IMG/VR virus record: IMGVR_UViG_3300009177_000030
Coordinates: 30,721 to 94,720 of that record
Source: a virus
Reading direction: 5' to 3' (one strand)
DNA length: 64,000 nt
Below the pieces are notes generated by a model that saw only the letters and a list, made by a program, of their open reading frames with translations, was not told the DNA's origin and ran no database searches. The translations under genes were made by a program, and so were the position numbers. Positions 1-9,197 of this stretch are shown here, one piece after another. Every line of letters begins with the position of its first letter. Position 1 is the first letter of the stretch.

Positions 1-1
1 T

Positions 2-1600
2 GACTTCACGCAGGCTGACATCGCGAAAGCCCTGTCTGGCGCACATGGGGCAACCGCTACGGCCACAGCACCACGTCCCAGTTCACGACTGCCAATGAAT
101 CTGGGGCACATCTATACTCCTCCACTACAGGAGTCTGGCTTCTTCAGCGAGAGCGGTTTCGGTCCCGGCACTTTAGGCAAAGGCATTGGCGAGGTAATTC
201 AGCCCGGTAAGCGGTTGGCCGGGCTGCATGATATTTTCGTGGGCGCAGGAGAGACCGCTTCGCCCGGTGTCCTTCCGTCTTTAGTGGCTGCGCCTGTCGC
301 CACAATCGGAACTCTCGCTGCCGCTGGATTAGGTGGTGCTGTTGGGAAAGTCGGCTCTATGATAGCCGGTGCGAGTCCCGAGGTGTCTGATCTTGCCGGA
401 GACGCCGGAAGCGTCCTCGGCGGTGGCATCGCGTCATCCCCCAAAATCCAGGCATTCACCAAAGGCGCTATCAAGGCCATTCCCGGCGCAATCTCTGAGG
501 GTGGTGGTTATCCCACCCTCTATGGCATCCTGCATGGCAAGACATCACTTCCTGCGGTTCTAGGGACACTGGCAGGCCATGCATTTGGCCACCCCTACGA
601 AGGTGGCGCATTGGGCGTCCTTGGTGGCGCTACCCCGACCGCTATACGTGGTGGACTGGCCGCTGCGGAGAACGCTCCATGGCTTCCTCAACTGTTCCGT
701 GAGCCCATCGTGCGGCCACCGGCGGGATGGCAGCAAGCCGGGGTAGAACCCACTCCGAGCGGAATTTCTCGACGAAGTGGTTCGGCCACGCCTATACTAG
801 CCACTGAAACTCCTACAGGTCGCAAGCCAGGCGGCATCCAAAACCAGACCGCTATTGAGCCCATCGTGCGGCCACCGGCGGCACGTTTTGAGCCGACTCC
901 ACGGCCAGCACCGGATGCTACACCGATACCAGCCACCGAAACCCCCACCGGTCGCAAGCCAGGCGGCATCCAAAACCAGACCACTATCGAACCCATCGTG
1001 CGGCCACCGGCGGCAGAACTTGCCGGCATTGATCCGAACGATCTGGATGCAGCAGCATCGTTGCTGACGAACAACAAAAAGATGTTCAAAGATCTGACCG
1101 GCGCGAATCGTCAGACGGCGATCAATCAGGCCAGGGGATTCTCACAACAGAGGATAGCGTTGCAGGGTAAGCCAGCCGCCGCCATGCAGCCCGTAGCCAC
1201 GTCTGCTCCAGCCACCACCTACATGCCAGACCTGGAGGCTAAGGTGATAGCCGCACCGATTGAGCCACTAGCCTCCGGTGCGCCGATGCAGCCGATTGGC
1301 AACAACATCAACTACCCGGGCCATATCCACGAGCAACTCCACGGAGCCGGTCCTGAAGTAGCCATCACTCACGCATCGAACGCCAGCGCCAAGGATCTCG
1401 CTGTGGCAACGCGCCTGAAGGCGGCCGGAATTACACCAGCAGCAGTGGATGCGATGACCGATGCGGAACTGAACCAGCACTATAAGGCGCTCGGCTATAA
1501 GCCGCTTGGATCAGACTTCAAACCAGGCAAGCGCGTTGGGCGTCCGGCAGATGTGGGGCGCCTGCACTTGAGAACGGTATTGGGGGATCTATGGAAATAG
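2..1600 (+). CDS. Repeat-containing phage protein, 5' end cut by window
   Basis: The frame is open from the first base, so the gene starts outside the window; 532 codons are visible and the first internal ATG is at 95. The N-terminal half is rich in Gly, Ala and Pro with hydrophobic stretches. The middle holds direct repeats: the block TPTGRKPGGIQNQ followed by IEPIVRPPA occurs twice about 132 bp apart (near 803-886 and 936-1015), and the EPIVRPPA part occurs a third time near 702. The C-terminal part is predicted helical. Position beside tail genes and low complexity suggest a virion-associated protein, but I do not recognise the family. Confidence 0.75.
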   Translation, partial: DFTQADIAKALSGAHGATATATAPRPSSRLPMNLGHIYTPPLQESGFFSESGFGPGTLGKGIGEVIQPGKRLAGLHDIFVGAGETASPGVLPSLVAAPVATIGTLAAAGLGGAVGKVGSMIAGASPEVSDLAGDAGSVLGGGIASSPKIQAFTKGAIKAIPGAISEGGGYPTLYGILHGKTSLPAVLGTLAGHAFGHPYEGGALGVLGGATPTAIRGGLAAAENAPWLPQLFREPIVRPPAGWQQAGVEPTPSGISRRSGSATPILATETPTGRKPGGIQNQTAIEPIVRPPAARFEPTPRPAPDATPIPATETPTGRKPGGIQNQTTIEPIVRPPAAELAGIDPNDLDAAASLLTNNKKMFKDLTGANRQTAINQARGFSQQRIALQGKPAAAMQPVATSAPATTYMPDLEAKVIAAPIEPLASGAPMQPIGNNINYPGHIHEQLHGAGPEVAITHASNASAKDLAVATRLKAAGITPAAVDAMTDAELNQHYKALGYKPLGSDFKPGKRVGRPADVGRLHLRTVLGDLWK

Positions 1601-1752
1601 CCGTCAAACCTCTCGCCCCCGAATACCTAACTGCGGTCTGTATTCACTGCGGCCAAGCAGGTCCGCGAACGATTACGAAGAAAGGCCCGGCGCACCTGAA
1701 GTGTGTGCCGCCGTCGGATAAGCGCAATGAGTCCACTCCCGCCACCAGATAA
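1591..1752 (+). CDS. Small zinc-ribbon-like protein
   Basis: 53 codons, ATG start overlapping the end of the upstream gene by 10 bases. One CIHC motif and a later Cys suggest a partial metal site. It overlaps the next gene by 26 bases. Too short to name; support is the tight coupling on both sides. Confidence 0.5.
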   Translation: MEIAVKPLAPEYLTAVCIHCGQAGPRTITKKGPAHLKCVPPSDKRNESTPATR

Positions 1753-1963
1753 GTTTGAACTGAATCGGATGCTGCACGCGCGAGCTCAGGAACTCAATCT
1801 GCCTGGTTCGCCAGCGGGGAAGAATGGGCATCAGATGCTGAGCCTTGCGGCCAGATCCCATTACGGCGTTAAATCACTATCAGAACTGAACGAAGCCCAG
1901 ATGCGGGCTATGTATGACTTCTTAGACAGCAAGAGGCGGTTGCCCGTCAAAGGTGAACTCTAG
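1727..1963 (+). CDS. Small hypothetical protein
   Basis: 78 aa from the ATG at 1727, preferred over a GTG 24 bases upstream. Basic N-terminus, then a helical C-terminal part containing LSELNEAQMRAMYDFL, which faintly recalls phage GemA-type proteins. Ends convergently against the minus-strand gene at 1960. Confidence 0.55.
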   Translation: MSPLPPPDKFELNRMLHARAQELNLPGSPAGKNGHQMLSLAARSHYGVKSLSELNEAQMRAMYDFLDSKRRLPVKGEL

Positions 1964-2265
1964 ACCGCACGCCATTCTGCGCCGAAATACAGGCCATCGA
2001 CAGCCGCACTAATCGAGAAGCCGCCTTTAGCCAATACCGGGCAATCGTCGGAAACTACGGGAATTCGCAATCCCTGAACAATAGCGCATCCTGAGAGGAT
2101 CGGATTTCCCTCGCCGTCAAATACGGACAGAGAAATCGGCGCTCCCGTTACGTTGCTGACCCAGAGACTGTCTATCGTGCAGTCGTAGTTGGCGACAGGT
2201 GTCAGCGCCAGAGGAACAGCAGTGGAGGGGAGTTTAAAAAAACCGTTGGCGTTTATTGCGGTCAT
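1960..2265 (-). CDS. Hypothetical protein, possible virion component
   Basis: 101 aa, predicted mostly beta strand, no signal peptide. The alternating hydrophobic pattern and location beside tail genes fit a small structural or decoration protein; family not recognised. Confidence 0.6.
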   Translation of the reverse strand: MTAINANGFFKLPSTAVPLALTPVANYDCTIDSLWVSNVTGAPISLSVFDGEGNPILSGCAIVQGLRIPVVSDDCPVLAKGGFSISAAVDGLYFGAEWRAV

Positions 2266-2283
2266 GGATTCAGGTTCTCACAT

Positions 2284-2997
2284 TTAGGCAAATAATGCCT
2301 CGTAATCCTTAGTTCCCGGCACACACCCGTACCGCTTCTTGAACATCTGTTTGTTAGCTTCGGCTCCCCGGCGGATACGTGCAGCCTCACCAGGATTAGC
2401 CTGCTTCAGTGTCGACGCGCCATGGTGCAGGAACGGAAGCGATACGCAAACAGCAGGTATCCCGGCATCGTGTAAGGCTTTGTGGTGGAAGCAATCCTCG
2501 AGATAAGCTGGCCAACATTCTTCGTTGAACCAGATGTTTCGATCTGTAACAGATTTGCGAATCATCCAGCTCGAATAATCCGGATGGTTTCTTTTAGAAG
2601 CAATCAGGAACTCAAGACTCGGTTCGGGATCTACCACGAACTGGTCTTCGCCCCCGACTGAAACACAAGTCACGAACGGCCCGTTGATGGCATCAAGAAG
2701 CCTGGCGGTACAGGGCGCGATTTCTACGTCGTTGTTAAGTACCAACGCTCTCGTGTGCCCAGCCTTCCACAATGCCCGCAACGCCACGTTCCAGCACTTA
2801 GCGAGGGACCACTGTTCGCCTGTGTGTATCGTCGCAATAGGTTTTGTCGCCAACCATTGATCGGTGCCGTCCGAACAATCATTCGAGACCACAAGTACCT
2901 CAACCGGGACATCCTGCCTCAGGGCTGAGTTGACCGCTTTTTTTGTTAACGGCAAGCCGTTTCGAGCCACGATAACGATCGGAATCTCAACCCGCAT
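2284..2997 (-). CDS. Family 2 glycosyltransferase
   Basis: 237 aa. GT-A type fold: N-terminal beta strand IPIVIVARNG, then SNDCSDGTD (nucleotide-binding Asp), then VLNNDVE as the DxD-like metal site. It would transfer a sugar from a nucleotide-sugar donor in the cytoplasm. Start chosen at ATG 2997 because it overlaps the stop of the small upstream gene; an earlier GTG at 3012 is less likely. It belongs to the same functional group as the larger sugar cassette at 5.8-11.7 kb, from which the tail gene at 3176 separates it. Confidence 0.85.
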   Translation of the reverse strand: MRVEIPIVIVARNGLPLTKKAVNSALRQDVPVEVLVVSNDCSDGTDQWLATKPIATIHTGEQWSLAKCWNVALRALWKAGHTRALVLNNDVEIAPCTARLLDAINGPFVTCVSVGGEDQFVVDPEPSLEFLIASKRNHPDYSSWMIRKSVTDRNIWFNEECWPAYLEDCFHHKALHDAGIPAVCVSLPFLHHGASTLKQANPGEAARIRRGAEANKQMFKKRYGCVPGTKDYEALFA

Positions 2998-3121
2998 ACA
3001 TCTCGTCCACAACCGGCTCGGTCTCCGAAAGATTCGCCCACTCCTTCACTCGGTCAACGATCTTTCGCATATCAACCGGTTTATTTTCTGGCGGTTCCTC
3101 AATATTCAGTTTCTGCCTCAT
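2987..3121 (-). CDS. Small charged hypothetical protein
   Basis: 44 aa from ATG 3121, highly charged and helical. Overlaps the start of the glycosyltransferase by 11 bases, so it probably leads that two-gene minus-strand unit. The space to the divergent tail gene (3122-3175) would hold both promoters. Confidence 0.5.
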   Translation of the reverse strand: MRQKLNIEEPPENKPVDMRKIVDRVKEWANLSETEPVVDEMYAG

Positions 3122-3175
3122 GTCGTTAATTTTACTTGTATTTCTCGTCACAGTCAAATGCCTTATTATAGAGCC

Positions 3176-5557
3176 ATGCGTCACGTGAAACATATCTGCA
3201 TGATTCTGTTCCTGTTCCCGGCTCTGAGTTTCGCCCGCGGTGCGCTTCTGGGCTACTGCACTCAGGGTGGTCAGGTCATCCATACGAGTTCCGTTCCGTC
3301 AACAACGAAGGTCATGCAATCCTACCCCCAGTGTTCCGTGACGGTCTTCTACACCGGAGGACCGAGCGGCACTGTCACAACATCAGGCACGGCAGTTACC
3401 TTTGTTAGCGGCACGCTTTTTAACGCAAATTCCGGATGGGCTGGACTCCAGATAACGATCAACGGCGTTACCTATACGATTTCGTCTGTGTCGAGCCAAA
3501 CCTCTCTAACACTCACTACCAGTGCTGGAACGCAGTCTTCTCCTGTAGCGTATTCTATGGCATCAACGGCCCCGGCTGCGATATTTAACAGCAACGGATC
3601 AGCCAAAACTAATCCATTCGCATCTTCTCTGACTGGACTCTGGCAGTTTTATGCCGATGATGGAACGTTTGATATCAGATTATCGGGAGGTGGAATTCCT
3701 GCTCCTTTCACATGGGGAGCTCAAAATTTATACACAGGCCAATATCGATTGCCGGTGGCTGGATCGATACTCACCACTGTATCCGCAAAACTTAACTCCT
3801 TCTACGAGGCAGTTGCAGACTTCGGCGCCGACCCGACGAATACCAGCAACTCAACTGCTGCCGCGCAGGCGGCAATAACGGCGGCCATATCCGCACACAA
3901 TTGCGCTTTATTTGTGGGTGGAAGGTACAAACTGAGTTTTTCCTCCGTCGCTTCCCTGGTGCTCCCTTCCAACGCCTGCGTTAAGGGAGAAAGTAATAAC
4001 AATACCGTTTTCCTTGAGTCAACTGCCAACGCAACGATTATGGCGGTAACCGGGCACAATGTGAACCTGAAGGATTTTTATCTGGCATTTGAGACGGGGG
4101 TCACGGCGACCTCTGGGACGGGACTGAGCCTGTACCCAGATGTTACGAGCACCTCTCAGGTGGTTTATACCTACATGGATAATGTTTCCATTGGGTCACG
4201 TTTTTGCGACGAAGACCCAACCAACGCCTGCCAGGCTGCTGCGAATGCAAATAAGTTGCTATATGGGGTGCTGATTCAATCTGGAGTATTCGATACTTTA
4301 TTTATGCATTCGTCTAATCTATTTGTGAGATGGGCAACAAATGGAGTTTATATGATCTCCGGGGGGCTTGCGGGAAGTTCTGGTTTCGGCGGCGTGATTG
4401 CTAATAAATTCGTGGCCACTGAGATGGACGGCATTGTAGATGGATTCACATTAGCTCCGTCTGGTGAGAATTTTTTCCTGTCAACACGCGTTGATGACGC
4501 GACCCATGCGGCATGGCGCTTCATTTCTAATCCAAATGGCGGAACCTATGGCTCTCAGGCAAGTTCACACAATCACATCGAAACCTACGGAGAGGGAAAT
4601 ATAAACCTCGCCGATTTCACGGCAGCAAACAGCAACGTGATCTTCTATGCAGGAGACGAAACCAGCGTATCCACTGGAAATATTCCGGTGATTGGCGCTC
4701 AGAGATCGTCCAATACTGTGTCTGCCCCTGGGATATTCAGTACCGGATTTTATCCAGCGTCAACTATTTCGAGCGGAACATATACTAGCGGCGGAACGTT
4801 TTCCGGGTCTTCCAGTCAGACATGTCTACTGACATTCCCCGGCGGCGTCGGAACAGCCACGGTGGCCCTGACTGGTTCAAATACTATCGCTGGCGGCACA
4901 GCTCTCACATCTATTTCCGTATCTGGGGTATTTACGACTGGGCCAATCACAGCCAGTTTGTCGAGCGGAACGGCAACGTGCTCCGGCACGGCGGTAGTCG
5001 CCACTGTGATAGCGGCATCCGCAACAAGCCTCGACCCATTCATGGCGGCAGGTATTCTGGATTTCAACAACAGCCCGAATCAGGCGACCGTGGACCTGCG
5101 ATCAACCCCAAATAATCCGTACGTCATGCGTATCAGACAGGCCAGTCATCCCACGCTCACCAATTGGGATTTCCTTAATTTGGATTTATCAAAGGGATGG
5201 ATAATTCAGGACGACGCATCATCGCCACTCACTAAGCCAGTGGCTACATTCCAGAAAAACTTCACCACCGGGGCATCACCAAATTCTTTCATCCGCTTCA
5301 CCTCTGGCGTCAACCCTTTGTTCGTGGGTGACGTAGACTGTGGCTTTGTGAACACTGGAGCCGTGGTTACAACTCAATGCAGATTTGGAGTACAAAACTC
5401 TCTCGGAATAGAGAACTACCCATTTACCGTAGTGGGTGACGGCACAGTAAAATATCCAGTGTCTGGCTTTAGTGCCAATAACGTCGTCTGTTTTAAGGCT
5501 TCCGGGGTGCTGGGGTATGCGGTCGTAACGGCGGGGTCTACAGGAACATGCAACTAA
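3176..5557 (+). CDS. Beta-helix tail fibre/tailspike-like protein with signal peptide
   Basis: 793 aa from ATG 3176. The frame opens earlier but that part overlaps the divergent genes, and the ATG at 3176 gives a clear Sec signal peptide (basic start, ILFLFPALSFA). After about residue 205 comes a pectate-lyase-3-like start (FGADPTNTSNSTAA, then alternating QAAITAAI), typical of right-handed beta-helix phage tailspikes. The rest is Ser/Thr/Gly-rich beta repeats. Such proteins bind or cut host polysaccharide. A signal peptide on a virion-type protein is odd and could mean export to the cell surface instead. A TATTAT hexamer lies 6 bases before the ATG. Confidence 0.8.
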   Translation: MRHVKHICMILFLFPALSFARGALLGYCTQGGQVIHTSSVPSTTKVMQSYPQCSVTVFYTGGPSGTVTTSGTAVTFVSGTLFNANSGWAGLQITINGVTYTISSVSSQTSLTLTTSAGTQSSPVAYSMASTAPAAIFNSNGSAKTNPFASSLTGLWQFYADDGTFDIRLSGGGIPAPFTWGAQNLYTGQYRLPVAGSILTTVSAKLNSFYEAVADFGADPTNTSNSTAAAQAAITAAISAHNCALFVGGRYKLSFSSVASLVLPSNACVKGESNNNTVFLESTANATIMAVTGHNVNLKDFYLAFETGVTATSGTGLSLYPDVTSTSQVVYTYMDNVSIGSRFCDEDPTNACQAAANANKLLYGVLIQSGVFDTLFMHSSNLFVRWATNGVYMISGGLAGSSGFGGVIANKFVATEMDGIVDGFTLAPSGENFFLSTRVDDATHAAWRFISNPNGGTYGSQASSHNHIETYGEGNINLADFTAANSNVIFYAGDETSVSTGNIPVIGAQRSSNTVSAPGIFSTGFYPASTISSGTYTSGGTFSGSSSQTCLLTFPGGVGTATVALTGSNTIAGGTALTSISVSGVFTTGPITASLSSGTATCSGTAVVATVIAASATSLDPFMAAGILDFNNSPNQATVDLRSTPNNPYVMRIRQASHPTLTNWDFLNLDLSKGWIIQDDASSPLTKPVATFQKNFTTGASPNSFIRFTSGVNPLFVGDVDCGFVNTGAVVTTQCRFGVQNSLGIENYPFTVVGDGTVKYPVSGFSANNVVCFKASGVLGYAVVTAGSTGTCN

Positions 5558-5778
5558 AAAAATACCGCTTCTTCATTTTGAATGTGACGGCCCTCGTGGG
5601 ATTTGGACTGTATCAGTGGATAAATCGAATGCAGTTCACGGAGTATGTGTACGTGAAGGTTCCAACTCCAGGCATGAAGATGTCTGACTACGAATCTGGT
5701 TGCCTGGCATCACTTACACGGGTAGGCACTATTAACGCTGAAAACCGGATCAAGATTCAGGAACTACAGGGACGTTAA
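5548..5778 (+). CDS. Small single-pass membrane protein
   Basis: 76 aa with one N-terminal membrane helix (FFILNVTALVGFGLY) and a soluble C-terminal tail. Overlaps the tail gene by 10 bases, so it is translated with it. Topology resembles lysis accessory or anchor proteins, but nothing identifies it. Confidence 0.6.
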   Translation: MQLKKYRFFILNVTALVGFGLYQWINRMQFTEYVYVKVPTPGMKMSDYESGCLASLTRVGTINAENRIKIQELQGR

Positions 5779-6308
5779 GCACTTGCCTCGACCGCCAATA
5801 TCCACCAGTCTCGCGCTATATCGGCTCCCGGGATTTCGCGCCAGTCAAACGGCTTGATGCGGGAGAAGTCGCAGGAGAAGAGGAATTCCCTGAGAGACTC
5901 ATAGGTGAAACCCCATTTATGGCGGTCGGCCTCATGATTCATGAATGCGCCGTACACGTTCGTTAGGTAGATCTGATCTGTGATGCGACCCTGCAGCCAC
6001 CCCTTAGCGAGTGCCCGCATGTCGGGTACACAGACAATCAGAGAGCCTTCATCGGACAATATCCTTCGGCATTCGCGTACCATAGGTCCAGATTCTCCGC
6101 AGCCATAGTGCTCGAGGTTATGATGCGACACGATCAGATCTGCTGAGCCATCCGCAAACATCGGCATGCTTGCGCCATCTGCGACGACATCGGGTTTCCA
6201 GCGGGGGTTGATGTCAACGTTCACGAAGTCGTCGAATCGTCGTTGGCCGGATCCAAGATTGATACGTACTCCGGCTCCCGTCGCGTACTTCTTCTTTACT
6301 TTACCCAC
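5775..6308 (-). CDS. SAM-dependent methyltransferase (class I)
   Basis: 177 aa, Methyltransf_11-like. Motif I is INLGSGQRR with the acidic FVNVDI after it; the later SHHNLEHY and CVPDM segments fit motifs IV-VI. Lies at the end of the minus-strand sugar cassette and overlaps the PLOD-like gene by 13 bases, so its substrate is probably a glycan or lipid-linked sugar, by context only. Confidence 0.8.
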   Translation of the reverse strand: MGKVKKKYATGAGVRINLGSGQRRFDDFVNVDINPRWKPDVVADGASMPMFADGSADLIVSHHNLEHYGCGESGPMVRECRRILSDEGSLIVCVPDMRALAKGWLQGRITDQIYLTNVYGAFMNHEADRHKWGFTYESLREFLFSCDFSRIKPFDWREIPGADIARDWWILAVEASA

Positions 6309-6970
6309 GCCAACATCCTTTCATCCCGGCCACAAACCGGATCGCTATAACCGCCGTTGAAATGGACTACGCAAGGGCGCGAACCAGTCACAGCATTAAC
6401 CGGACCCTCTTGAATATCCCCACCACTCATCGACTGAAATACCCGGCATTCAGAATCCAAAACCAGACATTCCATCCTGCCGGCTAGAATCTCCAGCGTT
6501 ATCCACCCCTGGTCGTTGCATTCCGGATGTGAGGCGTATTCCTTCGCCATGAAATTCCATCGGTTCCAGATCCATGGAATCTCGCCCATGAACTGGCCGG
6601 CGCATGGATAGCGCCATGGGCCCACGTCTGGGAATTTATCACCAAGATCACGGAACGGGTAGCAGTCTTTCTCTGCGCTCATCAGGCAGACTGGTGAACC
6701 CAAGGCGATGTACTCTTGCTGGATATCTTCCCATGACCTCACGAATAGACTATCGGTGCCGTCCGTGTAGAGAACGTGGGTATAGCCTTCCTCCATGAGT
6801 TCCTCAAGAACAGGCAGGAGTTTTGTCACCTTAATGTCGCCCCAACCGCCCGGGTTACAACCAATGCCATATGGAGAGAGGGGAACGCCGTGCTTGACCG
6901 CAGAGTCCATCAGAAGGTGGATCATCTGTGTGTCGGGATAGAGGCAGGCCGTGATGGCGGCGAGGGTCAT
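6296..6970 (-). CDS. PLOD/procollagen-type glycosyltransferase
   Basis: 224 aa. The order YTDGTDSLF (DxD metal site), LMSAEKDCYP and YPCAGQFMGE matches the galactosyl/glucosyltransferase domain of procollagen-lysine glycosyltransferases, which add sugar to hydroxylysine; viral homologues are known. Here it sits between a radical SAM enzyme and a methyltransferase with 4-13 base overlaps, so it likely acts in the same decoration pathway. The acceptor is unknown. Confidence 0.75.
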   Translation of the reverse strand: MTLAAITACLYPDTQMIHLLMDSAVKHGVPLSPYGIGCNPGGWGDIKVTKLLPVLEELMEEGYTHVLYTDGTDSLFVRSWEDIQQEYIALGSPVCLMSAEKDCYPFRDLGDKFPDVGPWRYPCAGQFMGEIPWIWNRWNFMAKEYASHPECNDQGWITLEILAGRMECLVLDSECRVFQSMSGGDIQEGPVNAVTGSRPCVVHFNGGYSDPVCGRDERMLAWVK

Positions 6971-8421
6971 TGAGTGGCGTCGGTGCTGTTGAGAATAGTC
7001 TTTGGCAGGAAACTACCACCAGCACCCATGGAGTGCTCGAATGATTGGCCGGTATGGTAGAACGGGATGCCAAGTTCAAGACGTACTTCGTTTTCAACCC
7101 AGTCCCGCATCTCCACCAGGCGTTCCGGCGAAATATGGTCTGTCCATACGTGGCTTATATAGGAACCAGGTTGGCCTTTATAAAACTGGGCCTCAGTCGT
7201 AAAGTCTACATCGTGCATGTAGAGTCTGTCCCCAGACTTCGGAGCCGTGTAGCACCATGAACCATCGGGCATCGTTACTGCGTCGTCGTAGTAGGGTGAA
7301 CCCGGGTAAGGGGTGATGATCGTGCAATCGAAGTCGCTCGGCTTCACGTCAACGAGCCAGTCCCGAATACAACGAATAGTGTCTTCAGACTCGCCAGCAT
7401 GTCCGGTGCTCATCAAAGCCTTCACCTTGAGGCCAGCGTTGTGAGCGATCTTAACCGCCCGCGTGTTGTCAGCCACGGTGGCGTTCTTCTGGATGTTGAG
7501 GAGAATGCGTTCATCGGCAGACTCGAATCCGATCAGGATTTGGCGGAACCCGGCACCGTACATCGCTTCAGCCTGTTCATCAGTGAAAAGCTCTGCCTTG
7601 ATGAATCCGCGGAGTTTCCATTGGATGCCGCGCTCATCGGCTGCAGCCTTGAGTTGACGCATCAGATCGACCATGGAACGGTTGATATTAAGCTCGTCGT
7701 CCATCGCCATGGCGGCCGTAAATCCGTAGGTATCGTAGAGGTGGACCATTTCCGCCACTGCGTTCTCCGAAGAACGTAAGCGAATACGGCGAAGAAAGGC
7801 AGAGTTCCTCCCGGCACAAAACGAGCAAGACATGGGACAGCCCAACTGATGGATCATAGAGGCTGCGGGAGCGCCGTCAATCTGGTAATGATAGGAACTC
7901 ACGTCTATCAAATGCCGTGCAGGCCAACCACTTTCTTCGAATCCTTTATGGGTGAGAAATAACGCGGACTTCGGATCATCTGCATTCACAAGTCCGCGAT
8001 CCATTAGCAACGCTTGGTGGATTGCATCCTCTCCATCACCTGCCACGATTACCTCAGCGTATTGGAATAATCGTTCCATGGCTGCTGCGGCCCGTGTGGA
8101 TTTCTTGATCGCAGCGTGCGTTAGAGTTGCGTGTGGGCCACCAAGAATCCTGGTACCGTGTCCACTTAGACGTTTGAGAATATTCAACGCAGCAGGCATC
8201 TGTGGACTGGTAGCCGTGACACCAAACTTTTTAGTTTCCGGTCGAAGGGTGAGGTAGTCCCCGATCACGTCAACGTAATTCTTGACGCCACTCAGGTCGA
8301 GCATATCGACGATATGGCCTGCACGTTCCAGTGACGTGGCAACCTTGAGAATACCAAGAGCCATAAATACCTTCTCGTCCATGAGGAACGAACTCGGCGG
8401 GATGATCAGGCAGATACGCAC
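6967..8421 (-). CDS. B12-binding-type radical SAM protein
   Basis: 484 aa. N-terminal Rossmann-like domain (about 1-135) with GGPHATL and VAGDGEDA, as in cobalamin-binding radical SAM enzymes of the BchE/MiaB-like class. The radical SAM core has C195xxxC199xxC202 ligating the 4Fe-4S cluster, and LIGFESADE as a SAM-binding strand. The usual DxHxxG B12 ligand is not evident. Such enzymes methylate or rearrange unactivated carbons. It is translationally coupled to glycosyltransferases on both sides and may modify a sugar or lipid. Confidence 0.88.
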   Translation of the reverse strand: MRICLIIPPSSFLMDEKVFMALGILKVATSLERAGHIVDMLDLSGVKNYVDVIGDYLTLRPETKKFGVTATSPQMPAALNILKRLSGHGTRILGGPHATLTHAAIKKSTRAAAAMERLFQYAEVIVAGDGEDAIHQALLMDRGLVNADDPKSALFLTHKGFEESGWPARHLIDVSSYHYQIDGAPAASMIHQLGCPMSCSFCAGRNSAFLRRIRLRSSENAVAEMVHLYDTYGFTAAMAMDDELNINRSMVDLMRQLKAAADERGIQWKLRGFIKAELFTDEQAEAMYGAGFRQILIGFESADERILLNIQKNATVADNTRAVKIAHNAGLKVKALMSTGHAGESEDTIRCIRDWLVDVKPSDFDCTIITPYPGSPYYDDAVTMPDGSWCYTAPKSGDRLYMHDVDFTTEAQFYKGQPGSYISHVWTDHISPERLVEMRDWVENEVRLELGIPFYHTGQSFEHSMGAGGSFLPKTILNSTDATQ

Positions 8422-9197
8422 TATTCGTATAGTACGCCAGGAATCGCCTGTTGCAGCCGAATCTCAGCCCCCGGTGCCAGATTGCCGTTGCTTTGGCGGA
8501 TGCCGGTGTGGGCGACGACGTGAGGATTTATTACGCCGATGCGACCGCCGCCATAGACTTCGATCTGTCCAGCGCGGATCTGTTCTTCGGTGGGCTGGCA
8601 TGGCCCCAGTGGGGCCGTTAACCGCTGACAGAACGTCACATCCTCTCCCTGGCAAACTCCCGGTGTATGGCATTCCAGCGGGCCGTACTTGCGCCATGTG
8701 TCCCAGCGCATCAGCCAAGAGGGGCCGTCGAGCATGGAGTGTTCGGTGAACAGAGGATCAGTGCCGATGGCCTCTTGTAGGGAATTGTTGATCGGCTGGT
8801 GATAGGGATGAACTTGACCACCGAATAACCGATAACCTGAAGGTTCCAGAAACGTTGCTAATTTGGTTAATTTCTCCAGCCACCCCGGCGAAAACCAGAC
8901 ATCATTATCAGACAACGCCAGCCAATCCCCAGCCCCGAAATACTTCTCACTCCAGTACACCGCCAGATTCCGCGCTTGGCCGGTGATGCCTTTGGATGAC
9001 TTGAGCGAAATCAGGGCCATGTTGCGGTGGTCGGCGGCGTAGCGTTCAAGCAAGCGGGTTGTTCTAAAATCCGTGCTGGCGTCTTCAACGCAGGTCAACG
9101 TGAAGGATTTCTTATCGGTGTTTTCGTAGAGCGATCGGAGCGCCTGGTCTGTTAGACGGGGGCGGTCTTTGGCCAAGAGACAGATATTTGTTGTCAT
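8421..9197 (-). CDS. Family 2-like glycosyltransferase
   Basis: 258 aa from ATG 9197, chosen because it forms an ATGA overlap with the upstream stop (an earlier start at 9239 would overlap more). NICLLAKDRPRL, CVEDASTD and ALSDNDVWF (DxD-like) fit a GT-A fold; GPSWLMRWDTW is a likely acceptor-side segment. One of four glycosyltransferases in this cassette. Confidence 0.82.
   Translation of the reverse strand: MTTNICLLAKDRPRLTDQALRSLYENTDKKSFTLTCVEDASTDFRTTRLLERYAADHRNMALISLKSSKGITGQARNLAVYWSEKYFGAGDWLALSDNDVWFSPGWLEKLTKLATFLEPSGYRLFGGQVHPYHQPINNSLQEAIGTDPLFTEHSMLDGPSWLMRWDTWRKYGPLECHTPGVCQGEDVTFCQRLTAPLGPCQPTEEQIRAGQIEVYGGGRIGVINPHVVAHTGIRQSNGNLAPGAEIRLQQAIPGVLYE

Noticed and set aside
2864-3175. 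Longer N-terminus of the tail protein
   Set aside because: It would overlap two minus-strand genes, and the ATG at 3176 gives a proper signal peptide.
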